Assembly: GCA_964019055.1 (NCBI GenBank)
Contig: OZ025210.1
Coordinates: 7,645,547 to 7,709,546, forward strand
DNA: 64,000 nucleotides
DNA from: Anthopleura xanthogrammica
Lineage: Eukaryota; Cnidaria; Anthozoa; Actiniaria; Actiniidae
Direction: 5' to 3'
The notes beneath the pieces are model-generated. The model was given only the letters and a program-made list of their open reading frames with translations, searched no databases and was not told the origin of the DNA. Positions 11,025-21,576 of the stretch are shown piece by piece. Numbering within the stretch: position 1 is the stretch's first letter; every line of letters begins with the position of its first letter. Position numbers and translations under genes: made by a program.

Positions 11025-11271
11025 CTACGTACATACAATATCAAAAAAGCTATTTATCGTATGAGCATTTTGAGCGTATTTTTAATATAAGATTTTGAAG
11101 CTAAAGCAAAAAAGAAAGTTTAATCAGTTAAAAAAATTAACCTAAAATTATTCAGACAGCAATGCAAGACTGAATAAATCATATTGTAGTATTCCTGATG
11201 TTAACCATTAGTAATACCCTGATCTCCTCGGACTTCATTGTTTAATGGCTAACATCCCTCCTTCATGAATA

Positions 11272-11308
11272 GGATGAGGGAAATTTAGAAACTAAATTTC
11301 CCTCATCC
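11272..11308. repeat. Perfect 17-base-arm palindrome
   Basis: ggatgagggaaatttag, 3-base loop, then the exact inverse. Flanked by further weaker inverted copies of 'ttcatgaat', so it may be the core of a small foldback element at about 11245-11340. Confidence 0.85.
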
Positions 11309-11734
11309 ATATGAATCTTATTCATGAGGTTGTCCCTCATGCAACCCAATCATCGGGACACCGAGTCTGAAAGACCCGGTTCGAAATCGGATGCATTTTT
11401 AATCAGGATGTATGTGGTCCTTCTACAAGCTTTATTCAATGTGGGATAGAGAAACTTGTCTTTGGGCCTGAGTGAACACGCTAAAGCGATATTCGCGCAT
11501 GCATAAACGATGTTGTTGGTCACCATTTGATTTGAAACAAAACTTTTTCCCATGAGACGCATTATAGATTAGACACATATCAGTTTATTGTGCTAACATT
11601 GGAAATTCCTCAGTGTTCCCCCAGAGTAGGGAGTCATCAAGGCTCTTTCAACGAAATCTCTGAATATTCTGATTTAAAGCTCATTTAGATCATAATTCTT
11701 GATGTTTTCCTCGGAAATCATGGTATTACAAACT

Positions 11735-13081
11735 AATACCATGGCAATTTCGGGATACTAGTATAGGAAATCGCACGACCTCGAGTACAATTTGGAAATT
11801 AATAGGTACGAGTAATGTTTTGAAAGTTCTTGTAATTGCACGAGCCTTTAGAATTTCGCTGCTATTTTCTTTGAATGGTGAATTATCTGAACATTTTATT
11901 ATTTCAAGACTGGATTGACAACTTAGGATCATGTTTTGTAGTAGAAAGTCTTTTTTTCTTTCTAGTTTTCGCTAAACAATTTGAGTTGGAGCTTTGAATG
12001 TTCTCGTTTTATTACCTGTTGTCTTCTGTGGTTTTCTCGAAAAATAAATTCAACACCACATCTACAATCGTACAATATGTAGAAAACAGCTAGCAATAGT
12101 TTTAAAGCAAATTTCTTTCCGTTTAGCGAAAAAACAGCGAGTAGAGGCTCGTTTTTTGTTTTAAAATAGTTAAGATCAAATCTTACCGGCAAACTTACGA
12201 GTAGTTGTAGAGAGACGAATTTAGCTATTTATCACGAGTTCATTGATCCTAAGTTGTCAATCCAGTCTTGAAATAATAAAATCTTCAGATAATTCACCAT
12301 TCAAAGAAAATAGCAGCGGAATTCTTCAAGCTACAGGAGGGAATAATATCCAAAGCACACGGTCTGATCACTGGTGACTCGTTCACGGCAAGCTGTACTT
12401 CAAAACTTTTAACTTGAATGACATATTTGTCGCTTTTATCCCTTTTGATGTTGTCCAGCTAACTTGTTTTAAAAGAAAGTATTTTTGAAATTGTGTTTTT
12501 TGCAGTTATTAGCAATTGCTAAGAGGAAAAAAACATATTTTAGCGAACTGTAAACTCTCAACTTTCGCTTAGTTTTCACACAGTACGTCTTCAAAGAAAA
12601 GTCGCTTCTTGATTCGCTGTTTAGCTGTCAGTACTGTCATTCAATAGTTGTAAACATGCATTAAAATGGCTTTTTACTTGAGATGTAAAATTATTTTCTA
12701 GTATTTTGAAATTCAAATCATACATAAAATACTAATTTAAAAAGGTTTTACAGCAACGTTAACACTTTCTATGCTGTTCTTGACTTAGCTTTCTCGGAGA
12801 AGGGTCGGTTATAGCAAAAGCAATAAAGATGGATGAATGCCTTCGCTTCGCATTTTTCATAAAATTTTGTTGAGTGAACTATAAATAAAAAATCGCACGA
12901 CCTTCTCGTACAATTTGGAATTAATAGGCACTCGTAATGTTTTGATGGTTCTTTAATTGCACTCTTCTAAAGGCTCGTGCAATTACAAGAACTTTCAAAA
13001 CATTACTCGTACCTATTAATTTCCAAATTGTACGAGAAGGTCGTGCGATTTCCTATACTAATACCTTATTGCCATGGTATT
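11735..13081. mobile_element. 1.35 kb TIR element next to exon 24
   Basis: Outer ends aataccatggcaat ... attgccatggtatt. The inverted arms run at least 110 bases, through 'atcgcacgacc', 'tacaatttggaaattaata' and 'gttcttgtaattgcacgag'. Internal sequence is also inverted: about 11870-11932 against about 12243-12310. The right end is itself a palindrome (12890-13060), so the right TIR is present as two facing copies. No transposase frame, so a non-autonomous DNA element in intron 24. Confidence 0.82.
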
Positions 13082-13097
13082 ACTTATAATAAATTAC

Positions 13098-13206
13098 CTG
13101 GAGATGAATATTTAGGGACAAACTGGCAGGTTTTACTTGTTATAGAAACACCAAACAAAGTAACTGCTCCTGTGTTGTTTGTTGTACGATTCCCAACGAA
13201 CGAGAA
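13098..13206 (-). CDS. Exon 24: MAM domain 2, C-terminal part
   Basis: Codes FSFVGNRTTNNTGAVTLFGV and a cysteine in SKTCQF. It matches the closing F-x-x-x-G ... G-x-x-A-x-D-D-I ... C strand of MAM, with the usual DDI replaced by LFGV. Phase 0 start like exons 4 and 30. Acceptor ttcaacaacag, donor CCAG|GTAATT. A 1.35 kb transposon ends only 16 bases beyond the donor. Confidence 0.8.
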
Positions 13207-13504
13207 CTGTTGTTGAAATAATTTTCTCAAACTCATTAATAATTCATGAACTAATCAACCAATGTGAGCGCACCATTCGTACCACGTGTATGGCTTTGAA
13301 ACCCCAATGAAACACGATTATAGGTTGGCCGGTGTTTGAAATATTTTAATCACTAGTGATGAAAATGCTTCTAATTCTACATAGTGGTGGGAAATCTCAA
13401 AACAATTATCCCCTTACTATCCCCTAGTTACCAACCTCCCTCTGTATTTCCCCTACACTTTCCTCTATCTTTCTGTCTATCTAACTACCTAATTTACATT
13501 TTTT

Positions 13505-13583
13505 TCCCGACGTTACCGAGTCTCGAACTTGCGACCCTTGGAGTTGAAGTCCCTCGTTATACCAGCTGAGCTATTGGTGAATT
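13505..13583 (-). repeat. tRNA-like sequence (SINE head or tRNA pseudogene)
   Basis: On the minus strand an A-box-like 'tagctcagctgg' and a B-box-like 'aagttcgagac' have tRNA spacing. The anticodon stem and acceptor stem do not pair well, so it is not a working tRNA; a tRNA-derived SINE head is more likely. Confidence 0.5.
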
Positions 13584-15049
13584 CGTTGGCAAGCTAGTGT
13601 TGAACAAAATTTTTATTCCCACGCCACCCACGAGCGTTTCGCTTGCCCCATTTAATGCCCGCGATAAATTTTGAATGTCCAGCGGTATTTCCCATTGCTG
13701 CCGATCACTCAGCCGCGAAATTTAAATTCCTCTACAATTGACACGTTTCGATGAATGAATAAAGCGTTGATAAACAAAATATTATCCGCCGTGTAATGCC
13801 GTGGTTAAGCAAAAATAATTGAGCAAAATATGACTGAACACTCGAACATGTAAATAGAGGCAATAAAGAAACAATATTTGTAAATGTGGTGCAAAATTTT
13901 GTCTCGCTATTTGTATTTTTACTGCAAGAGAGACCGGCTACTAAACAAATAGCCCACCTGAAAAACCCAAAGTTTCAGTACTCAAAAATCATGCGTGGTA
14001 CATCAACTACAACCGTAAAAACAACGCAGAAGTAAACTTTGGCACTCCAAAATGTTATTGAAATAATTACCTGGTTGAGGCAGCTTCTTGATTACCCATT
14101 TATTGCGTCTTGACTTCACCTTATGTGACAAACGATAAGAACTTGCAAAACAAGACAATCAAGCAAACTTCTTGAGATTGAAACCGATTGAACGTACAGA
14201 AGGATCGTAGGACAGCAAATAATAACTTTTCCTTACGCCAACGGCTACCTAGTACAGTTAGAATGACTTTCCTGGAGTTCTTGAAGTAGAATGTCCCATT
14301 GAGAATTAATAAAGAAGTCATAGAGAATGATGTATCGTACATCAGGTAATGGCGAAGGCACAGAATCAATGCAAAATCTCAAGCCTTGGAACATCAGCTC
14401 CATATCCGCTTTTGTGTTCTTTATATTAACAGTTTGACATCCAAGTATCATAATTCTGCCTTGTAAACTCTGAGTACAAGTCGGTCGCCATGTTGCTTCC
14501 TTCGCGTGTAAAATGAAAATCCCAAGGGCAGCTCTACAGCTTTAAATTGCCACACATACTAAGTCAACATTTCAAGAGTTGTCCGTAGAATACGTATGCA
14601 TCCATTTAGGAGAGATCGCTTCCTTTTTTTTTAGCAATAATTCACTTGTAAACCTGAAATTCCTCCAATGAAAACACTAACGACTCTACATCAACATGGT
14701 AGCTCGCAGTGAGACGGCGTGATTACAAAGCTACTAATGGCAATTACCGCGCACCGCTTTTACCGCGGGCATATAGTAAATAGGGTAAATGGGAAGCGAA
14801 ACGCTCGTGCACCAAATACTCTGCATATGTTGATCAGAAATTACACTTAAGAGAACACAGCTGCTTCACTCCAGTGAGCATTCTGTAACACTCCTTATAA
14901 GCCCTACATTATTTCGAAATCAACTAAATTCCGCACGAGAGGAATTCAAAAGAACTCTCATAATCCCAGGCAACATAATGAATGACGTACTATAGTATAA
15001 AGAACTATCTCCATTCCTGCATAATGAATTATTTTCTCGATTGAGAAGT

Positions 15050-15191
15050 CATTCCAAAAACTCGTGCTTCGTGTTTCATTAGGGTTTCCAAACACTCGAA
15101 AACAATAAAAGCACTCGGCCTGCGGCCTCGTGCTTTCAAATGTTTTCTCGTGTTTAGAAACCCTAATGAAACACTCGTACTCGTTTTTGAA
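15050..15191. repeat. 142-bp inverted repeat
   Basis: Arms 'attccaaaaactcgtgcttc', 'gtgtttcattagggtttc' pair with 'gaaaccctaatgaaacac' and 'actcgtttttgaaat', with a short GC-rich centre (cggcctgcggcc). MITE-like foldback. Confidence 0.85.
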
Positions 15192-15558
15192 ATATTACAT
15201 AATAATACCAAATTATAATAATATATTGAAGTTCATTCATCATTCGGTTAATAGTAAAAACTTGTCGATGAATAAACATCGAAGACATAAATATCACTAT
15301 GGTCTATATGTTTATAAGCTCCACTATTGTCACATATAAAAAAAATGTTAATGTGATATTTCATAAAAGAACATAATTTTTTTTTATCAATAAGGGACTG
15401 GTCATTATTTATCGCCTGTGGAAGGGGGGCGGAGCATTTTTGGATGGTTCACTTGGTTTTAGGAGAGCTGAAACCAGCTCGTACCTTCGGCGCAATAATT
15501 TTTGGGAAAATCTGCATATCAAAAGGAGGAATACGACGTATTCAGTATGGCAACTTAC

Positions 15559-15803
15559 CTTTGAATTCTTTGTAAACGTGAACGGTAATTTGCCACGTGT
15601 CCGCGGTCTGATGCCCTGTACTTGCCATAGCAACAGAGAACTACCACTTTGAGCTTTTAAGAATATTTTCAAAGTCGAAGTGGTGTTGTGCGATAGCAAG
15701 TAGTCAAATTCAAGACAGAGTTTGATATTCCTATAATATGGCTTCCATTTTAACACCGGGCTTTCCAGTTCAGCAGTTTCATTTACAAAGGACTTAGAAG
15801 CCC
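15559..15803 (-). CDS. Exon 23: MAM domain 2, central part
   Basis: Codes ASKSFVNETAELESPVLKW, then KLCLEFDYLL, LKIFLKAQSG and LLLWQVQG: the A-x-L-x-S-P, C-L-x-F-x-Y and L-W strands of a MAM centre. Acceptor ttgtattttag, donor TCAAAG|GTAAGT, phase 1 to 0 as in exons 3 and 29. Confidence 0.85.
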
Positions 15804-16600
15804 CTAAAATACAAAAAAATATTAATCATAATAAAACTTATAAACATTTGCAATTGTGTTTATATAATAATTTATCTTTTTCCTATACCATGTTTTATGC
15901 ATGTTAATGTACGACATCTCACGTAAATAATATATTATGATTGGCTGACAGCTATGATCAATAAGAGGAAGTGACGTTAATATTAGATTGAAAGTGAGAA
16001 ACTTGTTGTGTACATTTAAACATTGAAAACAATTTCCTGTTTTTGAAGAAAAATAACATAAAACAACTTTAAGGCCACTAGCGACATTATTGGCGAAGAG
16101 ATATTGGAACAACTAAAGGGTCAGTGAATAATATGTACCTCAAGTGCAGTCCCCAAAGGGAAGAAATTGTGCACCTATGCCTCTGACAATCCCCTGTCAG
16201 TTAAGGGAAGTTTCACCTATGACGTCAAAGCTGGTCGGGGGGGGGGGGGGGACCCAAGCAGAATTTCTCGTCATCAAAGGAAAGGCAGTGAGACACAGCC
16301 ACAGCACTAGGAAGATTAAAGATTGGGGTAGATATAGCCAATGTGAGTGAGAAAGAAATGCAAGCCAAACCCAAACGTTTTTAAAATGGGGTGCATGGGG
16401 AATCATGGGTAATGTGTATGACCAAGAAATCTTTGACAGAGATGCCGAGCAAAAGGCAAAAATAAAGACTTATGCTGACGCCCTGCGAGGGCCCGCCATT
16501 CTACGATTAATGTGGCAGATCAAGTCCTAATGAAGCAGGACAACCACGACAAGCTGTCCACTCCGTAATATCACACAATATCACACAAAGTGGTCAGTAA
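15804..16600. other. Intron sequence with poly-G run
   Basis: A run of 13 G at about 16236-16249. No gene or repeat structure recognised besides this. Confidence 0.5.
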
Positions 16601-17290
16601 GAATGATAATAGCACAGTAGTACAGAGCCCTAGTAGTGCACAGTATTTTAGAAATAGCAGTCTTTAAATGTTTCTTAAAAATGTTAATGTTGGTTTCGGT
16701 TCTAAGATGATCTGGTAATTTGTCCCATAAATGGGGTGCTGTATAGGTAAAGCTTCTGCCCCCTTAATGTCGTCTTTTTGACTTTTGGAATATAGAGAAA
16801 GTTTTTATTATCTGCTTTGGTTCTCTTATTTTCTCGTTTCTGTATTAGGTCAGTCAGATATGTAGGTGTAACGCCATGGACACATTTGAAGGTTAAGAGC
16901 AGCATCTTGTATTCATTTCTGCTCCTGATAGGCAACCAGTGAAGATCATGAAGTACAGGGCTTATGTGTTCATACTTGTGCTTGTTTGATACTAGCCTGG
17001 CAGCAGCCTTTTGGACTCGGACTAAACTTTCCAAGTGGCAACATGTATAATGTGAATAGCTTGGGGCCTAGCACCGATCCCTGTGGAGCCCCATAACTGA
17101 GAGTGTGGGCCTCAGACATCTTTCCATTTGCTAGAACTCTAAACTTTCTGTCAGATAGATACGAGGTCAGCCATTCTCGGCATTTTCCAGTGATGCCTAA
17201 ACGACATTCTAGGCGATGTAGCAATATGCTATGGTCAATGGTGTCAAACGCTGCACTAAGATCTAGACACACGAGTAGTACAGCCATATT
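16600..17290 (-). mobile_element. Internally deleted LINE (CR1/L2-like)
   Basis: Minus-strand frames read VCLDLSAAFDTIDHSILL, YGAPQGSVLGP (reverse transcriptase motifs) and then, after a gap, RVQKAAARLVSNK, LHWLPI and KCVHG from the C-terminal end. The FADD catalytic box is missing, so RT motif C has been deleted between about 17000 and 17050. Inactive copy in intron 22. Confidence 0.85.
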
Positions 17291-17499
17291 TTCGTCTTTA
17301 TGATGGGGGATTTGACATCAGACATCAGAGGACAACAGGATAGAATACCCAAGGGAAGTGTCAAGATAAGCTGAACAAGAATGAGCCAGAACCGAGGGTG
17401 CAGAGAGCAAGAACAAGGCTGAAAAGTACACTTTGATGATTATATGGCGTTCTCCTAGTTGTACTTCCATCATATACATTTGCCTGTCTAAATGCAGGA

Positions 17500-17840
17500 A
17501 TTTTGACCGGCTAAGTTTTGTTCTTTAAAGCAGGGGAACTTGCGTTTAAGATAATTAATGAAAAAATGCATGTTCCAGAAATATTCACTAACATGATTAA
17601 ACTAGCAAAACATCAACATCAATATAATACCCGTTACGCATCACAAGATAATTTTACTTGTCGCTCAATTAGAACAAACTATGGCAAGTTCACATATCAA
17701 TTTTCAATAACAAAAATTTGGGAAGCAATTCTTAATAGCATAAAAAAGCTTAATTCCTTGTCACTTTTCAAAAAGAATCTAAAACTACATATTATTCTTA
17801 CTCAAATATAGCATATATATATATGCATTGAAAGAATATA
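17500..17840 (+). mobile_element. LINE C-terminal fragment
   Basis: Plus-strand frame 17518-17811 includes HQHQYNTRYASQDNF, RTNYGKFTYQF and SLFKKNLK, the typical C-terminal end of Jockey/Rex-like LINE proteins. The start is cut off. An (AT)n tract follows, a likely tail. Confidence 0.7.
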
Positions 17841-17847
17841 CATATTT

Positions 17848-18894
17848 ATAACCCAACGATGAATTTTCGCGCGCTGTCATTGGTTCAAAGGGTCACGTGC
17901 AGGACGGGTATCAGGCGATATCCCCTGTCCCAAGTGATATTCGTCCAGCAGAAGGTAAAAACGTTAAAAAAAGAAAAGAAAAAACACGGAAAACAAAGAA
18001 ACTCGCTTTTTACAAACAAGTGAGAGTAAAATAGGGGTTTATTTACTAAATATACTATAATCATATAATACCATTAAGTATTTATATGCTTATCTATTTG
18101 TTTATTCTTAAAATCGCAATAATTAAAAATATGTATTTTCTATTTTCTATTTGTAAATAACTGTTTTTTGTAAATCTTTGTAATTTTGTATATTTAGTAA
18201 ATAAACCCCTCCTGGCGGCTGGGATATCGGCTGATAATGTCCGAGGATGAGAAATGGTCCGAAAAAAGAACATTTGGCCGAGAAGCGAAGCTTCGAGGGC
18301 AAATGTGATATTTTGAGGACCATTTGTCATCCAAGGACATTATCAGCCGATATTCCAGTGAACCAGAGGGGTTTTATTTATTTTATAACCCAACGACTTC
18401 ACTGAAATGAATTCAGCAAACTGCATCGACTCGTCATCTCCAGAGTTTTCAAAAAAATAATTCTCTCTCGTCTCCAAGCTGGATATAAAAACAATTATTT
18501 TGGTAAATGAAAGCTGTTTGACATTGAATTATTCTATTGTTTGACATTAGTTGTCGAATTGTTTGTTGGTTTTTAGTAGGTTATAAAAACAATTTCGAAA
18601 AGAAACCAAAAACTTCATTCACGAAACATGGATGCTTACCATTGAAGACATTTGCAATATATTTTGTTGATTTTTTCGTGTTTCCTGGCGTAGTTTTCTC
18701 AACCAGTCTTTGTATTTTCTCACTTGTTTGTAAAAAGCGAGTTTCTTTGTTTTCCGTGTTTTTTCTTTTCTTTTTTAACGTTTTTACCTTCTGCTGGACG
18801 AATATCACTTGGGACAGGGGATATCGCCTGATACCCGTCCTGCACGTGACCCTTTGAACCAATGACAGCGCGCGAAAATTCATCGTTGGGTTAT
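17848..18894. mobile_element. 1.05 kb element with about 175-bp, nearly identical TIRs
   Basis: Left arm 17848-18025 and right arm 18717-18894 are inverse copies differing only by an A-run length and few bases; ends are ataacccaacga. No transposase. A second palindromic element (18201-18375) sits inside. The high arm identity points to recent movement or strong arm-to-arm conversion. Located 55 bases from exon 22. Confidence 0.88.
18201..18375. mobile_element. Nested palindromic MITE
   Basis: Arms 'aaacccctc' and 'gatatcggctgataatgtcc' face 'ggacattatcagccgatat' and 'gaggggttt'. Lies inside the 1.05 kb element. Confidence 0.75.
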
Positions 18895-18948
18895 GAGTAT
18901 CAATATGTGTGTGAATAAACAAAAGTTCAAACAGTTCGAGTTATTTAC

Positions 18949-19026
18949 CTGTATTCCAGATTTCGTCACCAAAAGTCGTCCATTTTCCACTGTTCAGCTT
19001 AAAATCATTACTTTGTAAAACGGCAG
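18949..19026 (-). CDS. Exon 22: MAM domain 2, N-terminal part (atypical)
   Basis: Codes AVLQSNDFKLNSGKW, then FGDEIWNTG. It occupies the place of a MAM start and has the same phases (1,1) as exons 2 and 28, but the two conserved early cysteines are missing. Acceptor cctcttttgtag, donor TACAG|GTAAAT. It lies about 50 bases from a 1.05 kb TIR element. Confidence 0.7.
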
Positions 19027-19302
19027 CTACAAAAGAGGAATGGAAATTAGAACTGACCCACGGATCAATGGTAAGTAAAAATAGAAAAGTTGCATAAATA
19101 ATTGACTTCAAGCCTTCATGTTAAAAACACGGTTCGCTACTGCGTGGCTTCCCAAAACCGATGGGTTTTTCGTTAGCCGTGTTCTAGGGCAGAAAACAAG
19201 TTTTTTTTATATATATTGTAAAAGAGTGCAATTCATAATTTCTGATTTGAAAACGTGGTGACTGATAAGTACTAAAGAGCAATGTTACCAATGCAAGCCA
19301 GA

Positions 19303-19718
19303 GGAGGATCCAGTAACTATCCCAAGTGCCTTTGCGTGCTTATTATAGTTTTCTTTGGTTTCAACCGGTTTATATGCATCTTTTTGTAATTATACTTGTA
19401 CAAATACTAATACTAATACTAAGGTGTTGTTTAGCATCTGATGATAACATGTTTGTCTAATTTGGCAAATAAAAGTAGCCAGTTGTAGGATCTGTACTGA
19501 ATTGACAAAATTACTCCAAATTACTCCAGTATTTTGACGAGTTTCTCTAAATTTCTTAAATAATTAACAAAACAGATATCACCAAAGAGGTATGACATAC
19601 ACTCTACTTAAGTACAATTGATTTATTCAATTTCGAAAATATTCATTCAGCTAATTAAATGGAAAAATATTATATCTTACTCGCAATGCATGATGGGATA
19701 GTACTGGATCCTCCTCTG
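19303..19718. repeat. Possible 0.4 kb TIR element
   Basis: 'agaggaggatccagtaacta' at the left faces 'tagtactggatcctcctct' at the right. About 24-base imperfect arms, no coding content. It abuts the MITE at 19719-19935. Confidence 0.55.
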
Positions 19719-19935
19719 TCCCATTCCCTTTCACAGTTCCGTGCGTCATCTTGAAAGGCTAGGTAGCCGTGTCTTTGCATCGAAGCGAGACATGAGTTGG
19801 CCTTGCATTGGTAGAAATCTTTTTTAACAATTATTCACGTCTCTACCATTGCAAGGTCACCTCATGTCTCGCTTCGATGCAATGGCATGTCTACCTTTCC
19901 AAGATGGCGCAGGGATTTATAAAGGGACTATTGGA
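19719..19935. mobile_element. MITE family 1, copy 1
   Basis: Long palindrome with arms containing 'gtagccgtgtctttgcatc', 'gaagcgagacatgag' and 'ccttgcattg' and their inverses. The same sequence is found at 31450-31681, so this is a dispersed family. Confidence 0.85.
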
Positions 19936-20012
19936 AACAAAGTATGCACTATTTAGCCTTGATATTTTTTCATCGGTTTATTGTGTGCACTCTGAGAACT
20001 AGCCGTCAATAC

Positions 20013-20085
20013 TTTTTACAATAAAAGTTGCAAGTTTGCGACGTGTAGAAAATCCAGCAGGGTCCTCAGGAAATGAGCAGACAAA
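20013..20085 (-). CDS. Exon 21: F5/8C-like domain, end
   Basis: Codes FVCSFPEDPAGFSTRRKLA, then a TFIVK strand. Strong acceptor (catttttcag). I placed the donor at AAAA|GTATTG because its phase 1 matches exon 22. If the donor were skipped, a stop codon follows five codons later, so retention of this intron would end the protein here. Confidence 0.7.
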
Positions 20086-20197
20086 CTGAAAAATGAATTA
20101 AGAAAATTACAGATATGAATTATTTTAGTAAATTGATCCTCGAAATAACCTTTATTTAATTGCCATGCACATGATAGCAATCTATTTAGTACATTAC

Positions 20198-20373
20198 CTC
20201 TATGGCGTATCTTCCCGGTTTTTTCTCCACGGTGTAGTAGCGGCTGAATGTTTTCATTTGGCTTCCAGTTGGTACAGTATCATCAATATTTGAAATGGTG
20301 TTCAGGAAATTAAGATCCAGTTGCATTGAGCAATCAGGAGAGTACGTCGAAACACCCCAGTTTCGATATTTCC
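20198..20373 (-). CDS. Exon 20: F5/8C-like domain, centre
   Basis: Codes KYRNWGVSTYSPDC, a long polar loop, then FSRYYTVEKKPGRYAIE. The pattern of a loop followed by a strand ending before 'F-V-C' suits the second half of a galactose-binding-like fold. Acceptor gtaaaatacag, donor ATAGAG|GTAATG, phase 0 end. The domain is shorter and more diverged than a standard discoidin domain. Confidence 0.78.
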
Positions 20374-20612
20374 CTGTATTTTACGAAAAGACACTAAAAG
20401 ATTAGCGCACTCCTATCACATAAAGGTATTCAACTACATAAACTAATTTACTATTTGCATAAAATCATAGAATAATATACTATTTCTATGAAATAAGTAT
20501 TTGCACATAGGACATATCATCTATTCTGATAATCAAAGAGCAAGTCTAACGCCCTATGTAAGAATTGTCCCAGATATTTTTTTAGAACATTCGCTGATCA
20601 ATATATATTTAC

Positions 20613-20690
20613 CTTTGAGATGAATAATCTGTCCCAATTCAACATAGATGTCGGGAAAAGGTTTGGCAAAAGACTCCCACCAACTTGGAT
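20613..20690 (-). CDS. Exon 19: F5/8C (discoidin)-like domain, start
   Basis: Codes PSWWESF and DIYVELGQIIHLKG. 'W ... Y-V-E/D-L-G-x-x-x-x-L/V-x-G' is the core of coagulation factor 5/8 type C domains, which bind lipids or glycans. Acceptor tttgcttttag, donor CAAAG|GTAAAT, phase 1 at both ends. Confidence 0.78.
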
Positions 20691-20923
20691 CTAAAAGCAA
20701 ATCAAACTATTTTCAATCTTAACAAATTTATTTTATTTTCTGTTATAGACCCCTTGCATTAAATCCAAGAGCAGCTCAATTCGTAGTACGAATTCAATAC
20801 AGTTGATTATAATAGGAGAACAAAAACTCTTACTAGTGCAAGAGGTCCATTATTGGTGCCTTACGTCGTGGCAAAATTTGAGGAAACTGTATAGAAGGTT
20901 TGAGAGGTAACAAAAATACTCAC

Positions 20924-20956
20924 CAAGAAAGGATGGACCAAGAGCCCGACGAAATC
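20924..20956 (-). CDS. Exon 18: 33-base microexon with GPSF
   Basis: Codes FRRALGPSFL. Acceptor gcttgttctag, donor TCTTG|GTGAGT, phase 1 at both ends. Last of the microexons, and it joins directly to the F5/8C-like exon 19. It could be the first strand of that domain and not only a linker. Confidence 0.65.
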
Positions 20957-21234
20957 CTAGAACAAGCATACTCATTTTGATAAAGTTTCATATTATTGTG
21001 ATTTTAAGAGAATTGAATAAAACTAGTAGGGATGCTGGGAATCAGCATTGTTGCATGGAAAAAAGGTAAAAACTGAACCAAGAGGTCGACAAGTATTTGT
21101 AATAAAAGATAGGTTGCAACAGAAATAGAGCTAAATCCAATACATCTTTTGATTGATTATGGAGGTGGCTTCAAATTTACACAATATTAGGATGAAACAT
21201 AAAGAACGCTTAAATAAGTGATCAAAAACAAGAT

Positions 21235-21425
21235 GCACGAAACGGATGCGCAGTAGGAAGCGTGCCGAACTACCTAGATTCGTTTGTCTTACTGCATGCG
21301 CATTTACTATGCGCGCTCTACACTGTTTGCTGACGTTTTGCTGTGTTAACTTATTTCGTCAAATGGTAAATGTCATTGAGAGCAAACAGCGTAGAGCGCA
21401 TGTGCAGAAAATCAAACGATCAAAT
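21235..21425. repeat. Inverted repeat, MITE-like
   Basis: 'gcgcgctctacactgtttgct' (about 21311) pairs with 'agcaaacagcgtagagcgc' (about 21381). The open frame across it is incidental. Confidence 0.7.
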
Positions 21426-21546
21426 GAATGATATCATTGAATGATATTTTTAGAATGATTATAAAAATAGCATCAAAGAGTGCTCTTGATGGGACACGGG
21501 GGTTCCTTCTCTTATATCATATTCTCTTGTGTAGATATATCCTTAC

Positions 21547-21576
21547 CTGTATATGTATCTGAACTCAGATATTTAT
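21547..21576 (-). CDS. Exon 17: 30-base microexon
   Basis: Codes KYLSSDTYT. Acceptor tatttactgtag, donor TACAG|GTAAGG, phase 1 at both ends. Ser/Thr-rich, as expected for an exposed linker. Confidence 0.6.

Larger units (their letters stand above)
13207..15558. other. Intron 23 region with small inverted repeats
   Basis: Contains the tRNA-like piece and the foldback at 15050-15191. Open frames at 14121-14451 have no fitting phase. Otherwise no feature seen. Confidence 0.6.

Noticed and set aside
10721..11098. Plus-strand 125-codon frame
   Set aside because: Shadow of the two LDLa repeats in exon 25.
13505..13583. A functional tRNA gene
   Set aside because: A and B boxes are present, but acceptor and anticodon stems do not pair properly.
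14121..14451. Minus-strand segment as an extra exon between exons 23 and 24
   Set aside because: A donor exists (TTGGC|GTAAGG), but the phase is 1 while exon 24 needs 0, and no domain is visible.
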